DNA of 64,000 bases from the NCBI GenBank assembly GCA_036961205.1, contig JBALVI010000003.1:186001-250000 (forward strand). The letters run 5' to 3'. This document shows positions 63,616 to 64,000 of this stretch, piece after piece. The position numbers and the translations under genes are program-made. Positions within the stretch are counted from its first letter, which is position 1. Every line of letters starts with the position of its first letter. Origin of the DNA: CALJFL01 sp036961205. Its GTDB lineage: Bacteria > Pseudomonadota > Gammaproteobacteria > Pseudomonadales > Halieaceae. Under the pieces are notes generated by a model that saw nothing but the letters and a program-made list of their open reading frames with translations, ran no database searches and was not told the origin of the DNA.

Positions 63616-63793
63616 TTTCGCCAAAAGTCCCTATATTTATAGTGTTATTTAAATGACTATCTCGAATGGTGCTTAAAAAAACCCCTAAGTCATTGAAATA
63701 GAAATATTTAGCAGAGCAGAGGTAGCTTTTACACGGCCTGAGAAAATCTACGAATTGCTCAACAGAGCAGTTCAGATCGAGAGCTGTCCCCAG

Positions 63794-63823
63794 AGTTATC
63801 CACAGCTGGGCCTGTGGATAACT
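63794..63823. promoter_or_regulatory. Inverted pair of perfect DnaA boxes in a hairpin
   Basis: AGTTATCCACAG (63794-63805) and CTGTGGATAACT (63812-63823) are a perfect 12-bp inverted repeat with a 6-base spacer CTGGGC. They contain TTATCCACA (63796-63804) and TGTGGATAA (63813-63821), both exact consensus DnaA boxes, facing each other. Such spacing can load DnaA on adjacent sites. It could be an origin-like, titration (datA-like) or regulatory cluster. Confidence 0.65.
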
Positions 63824-63921
63824 GGCAGATTTAGAGAGCTACACCTCACTGGGCGCTGCTTTGTTACAGAATCGGGGTAAGTGTGGCTCAAAGTTCATAC
63901 TTAACTTATTCTTGTAGGCTT

Positions 63922-64000
63922 ATGAGCAACTTGTTAATCGTCTATCACAGCCAGAGCGGCAGTTGTGCCGAGCTGGCCCGGGCAGCCTGTCACGGCGCAA
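63922..64000 (+). CDS. Flavodoxin-like/NAD(P)H-dependent oxidoreductase, 3' end cut off
   Basis: The first 26 residues begin MSNLLIVYHSQSGSC, the beta-strand plus FMN phosphate-binding loop of a flavodoxin-like fold (pattern LIVYHSxSG). The rest is beyond the window edge, so the enzyme cannot be named further. It lies downstream of the DnaA-box region. Confidence 0.55.
   Translation, partial: MSNLLIVYHSQSGSCAELARAACHGA

Larger units (their letters stand above)
63493..63921. other. 429-base intergenic region with DnaA boxes
   Basis: No coding region seen. It contains two perfect, inverted DnaA boxes and one near-box (listed separately). There is an AT-rich stretch at about 63636-63712 and a small palindrome CTAACGGTTAG at 63570-63580. 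The end of rlmL lies on the left and a flavodoxin-like gene on the right. Confidence 0.7.

Noticed and set aside
63493..63921. Calling the region oriC
   Set aside because: Only two perfect and one near DnaA boxes, no clear set of AT-rich 13-mers, and dnaA, dnaN, gidA and rpmH are not visible here.
1..64000. tRNA, rRNA, CRISPR array, insertion sequence, intact prophage
   Set aside because: No cloverleaf-like region, repeat-spacer series, transposase or phage structural gene was seen; only one possible phage-like remnant.

Overview
The window looks like ordinary chromosome from a Gram-negative marine-type gammaproteobacterium. Markers include the TamA/TamB outer-membrane assembly pair, lipoproteins with lipoboxes, a fused RlmKL, YciH, SlyX and a CRP/Vfr-type box. 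The wealth of acyl-CoA dehydrogenases, thiolase/FadJ-type enzymes, a wax-ester synthase/DGAT and arsenosugar-type genes recalls the OM60/NOR5 (Halieaceae) or Cellvibrionales groups; that placement is inference. Coding density is high and base composition is even by eye, except for two AT-richer patches (about 12.0-12.36 kb and 25.9-26.8 kb). I see no rRNA, tRNA, CRISPR array, insertion sequence or intact prophage.

Layout. 0-1.4 kb: end of a sugar-acid operon (DgoA-type aldolase, SMP-30 lactonase). 1.4-3.4 kb: a secreted spondin-domain protein, an ECF sigma factor and an NrsF-like membrane anti-sigma factor, preceded by a match to the promoter remembered for Caulobacter SigF. 3.4-7.2 kb: DUF6316 protein, glutamate dehydrogenase, UbiA-family prenyltransferase, FieF-type cation exporter. 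7.3-11.5 kb: Slt lytic transglycosylase, then an ArsS-like radical SAM protein and two glycosyltransferases of arsenosugar type. 11.6-13.1 kb: a probable phage-derived remnant, YciH, SlyX. 13.1-18.5 kb: paired acyl-CoA dehydrogenases, a nuclease-like protein that seems to have lost its catalytic residues, an epoxide hydrolase. 18.7-20.0 kb: a class D-type sortase with its apparent substrate next door. 20-24 kb: small basic protein, metallopeptidase, esterase plus acyltransferase.

23.5-34.3 kb: Lrp-type regulator divergent from an Orn/Lys/Arg decarboxylase, two alpha/beta hydrolases, a beta-oxidation operon (thiolase, FadJ-like fusion, short-chain dehydrogenase), ethanolamine-type permease, methyltransferase. 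34.3-39.8 kb: tamA-tamB. 39.8-51.1 kb: OmpA-like lipoprotein, nitrobindin-like barrel, membrane hydrolase, aminotransferase, DUF2007 and DUF819 proteins, DUF3313 lipoprotein, serine hydrolase, WS/DGAT, NhaC antiporter, cupin. 51.2-53.8 kb: pyruvate phosphate dikinase with two HexR-like operators upstream. 54-58.6 kb: LLM flavoprotein, a second acyl-CoA dehydrogenase pair and a metallo-beta-lactamase-fold hydrolase. 58.6-64 kb: two lipoproteins, an HTH protein, RlmKL, then a 429-base intergenic region with two perfect inverted DnaA boxes, and the start of a flavodoxin-like gene.

The enzymes suggest a heterotroph that burns fatty acids and possibly ring compounds through acyl-CoA intermediates, can store neutral lipid, and switches toward gluconeogenesis through pyruvate phosphate dikinase. 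The most rewarding items to test are the sigma/NrsF module with its promoter, the sortase-substrate pair, the catalytically altered nuclease-like protein, the HexR-like operators and the DnaA-box cluster.
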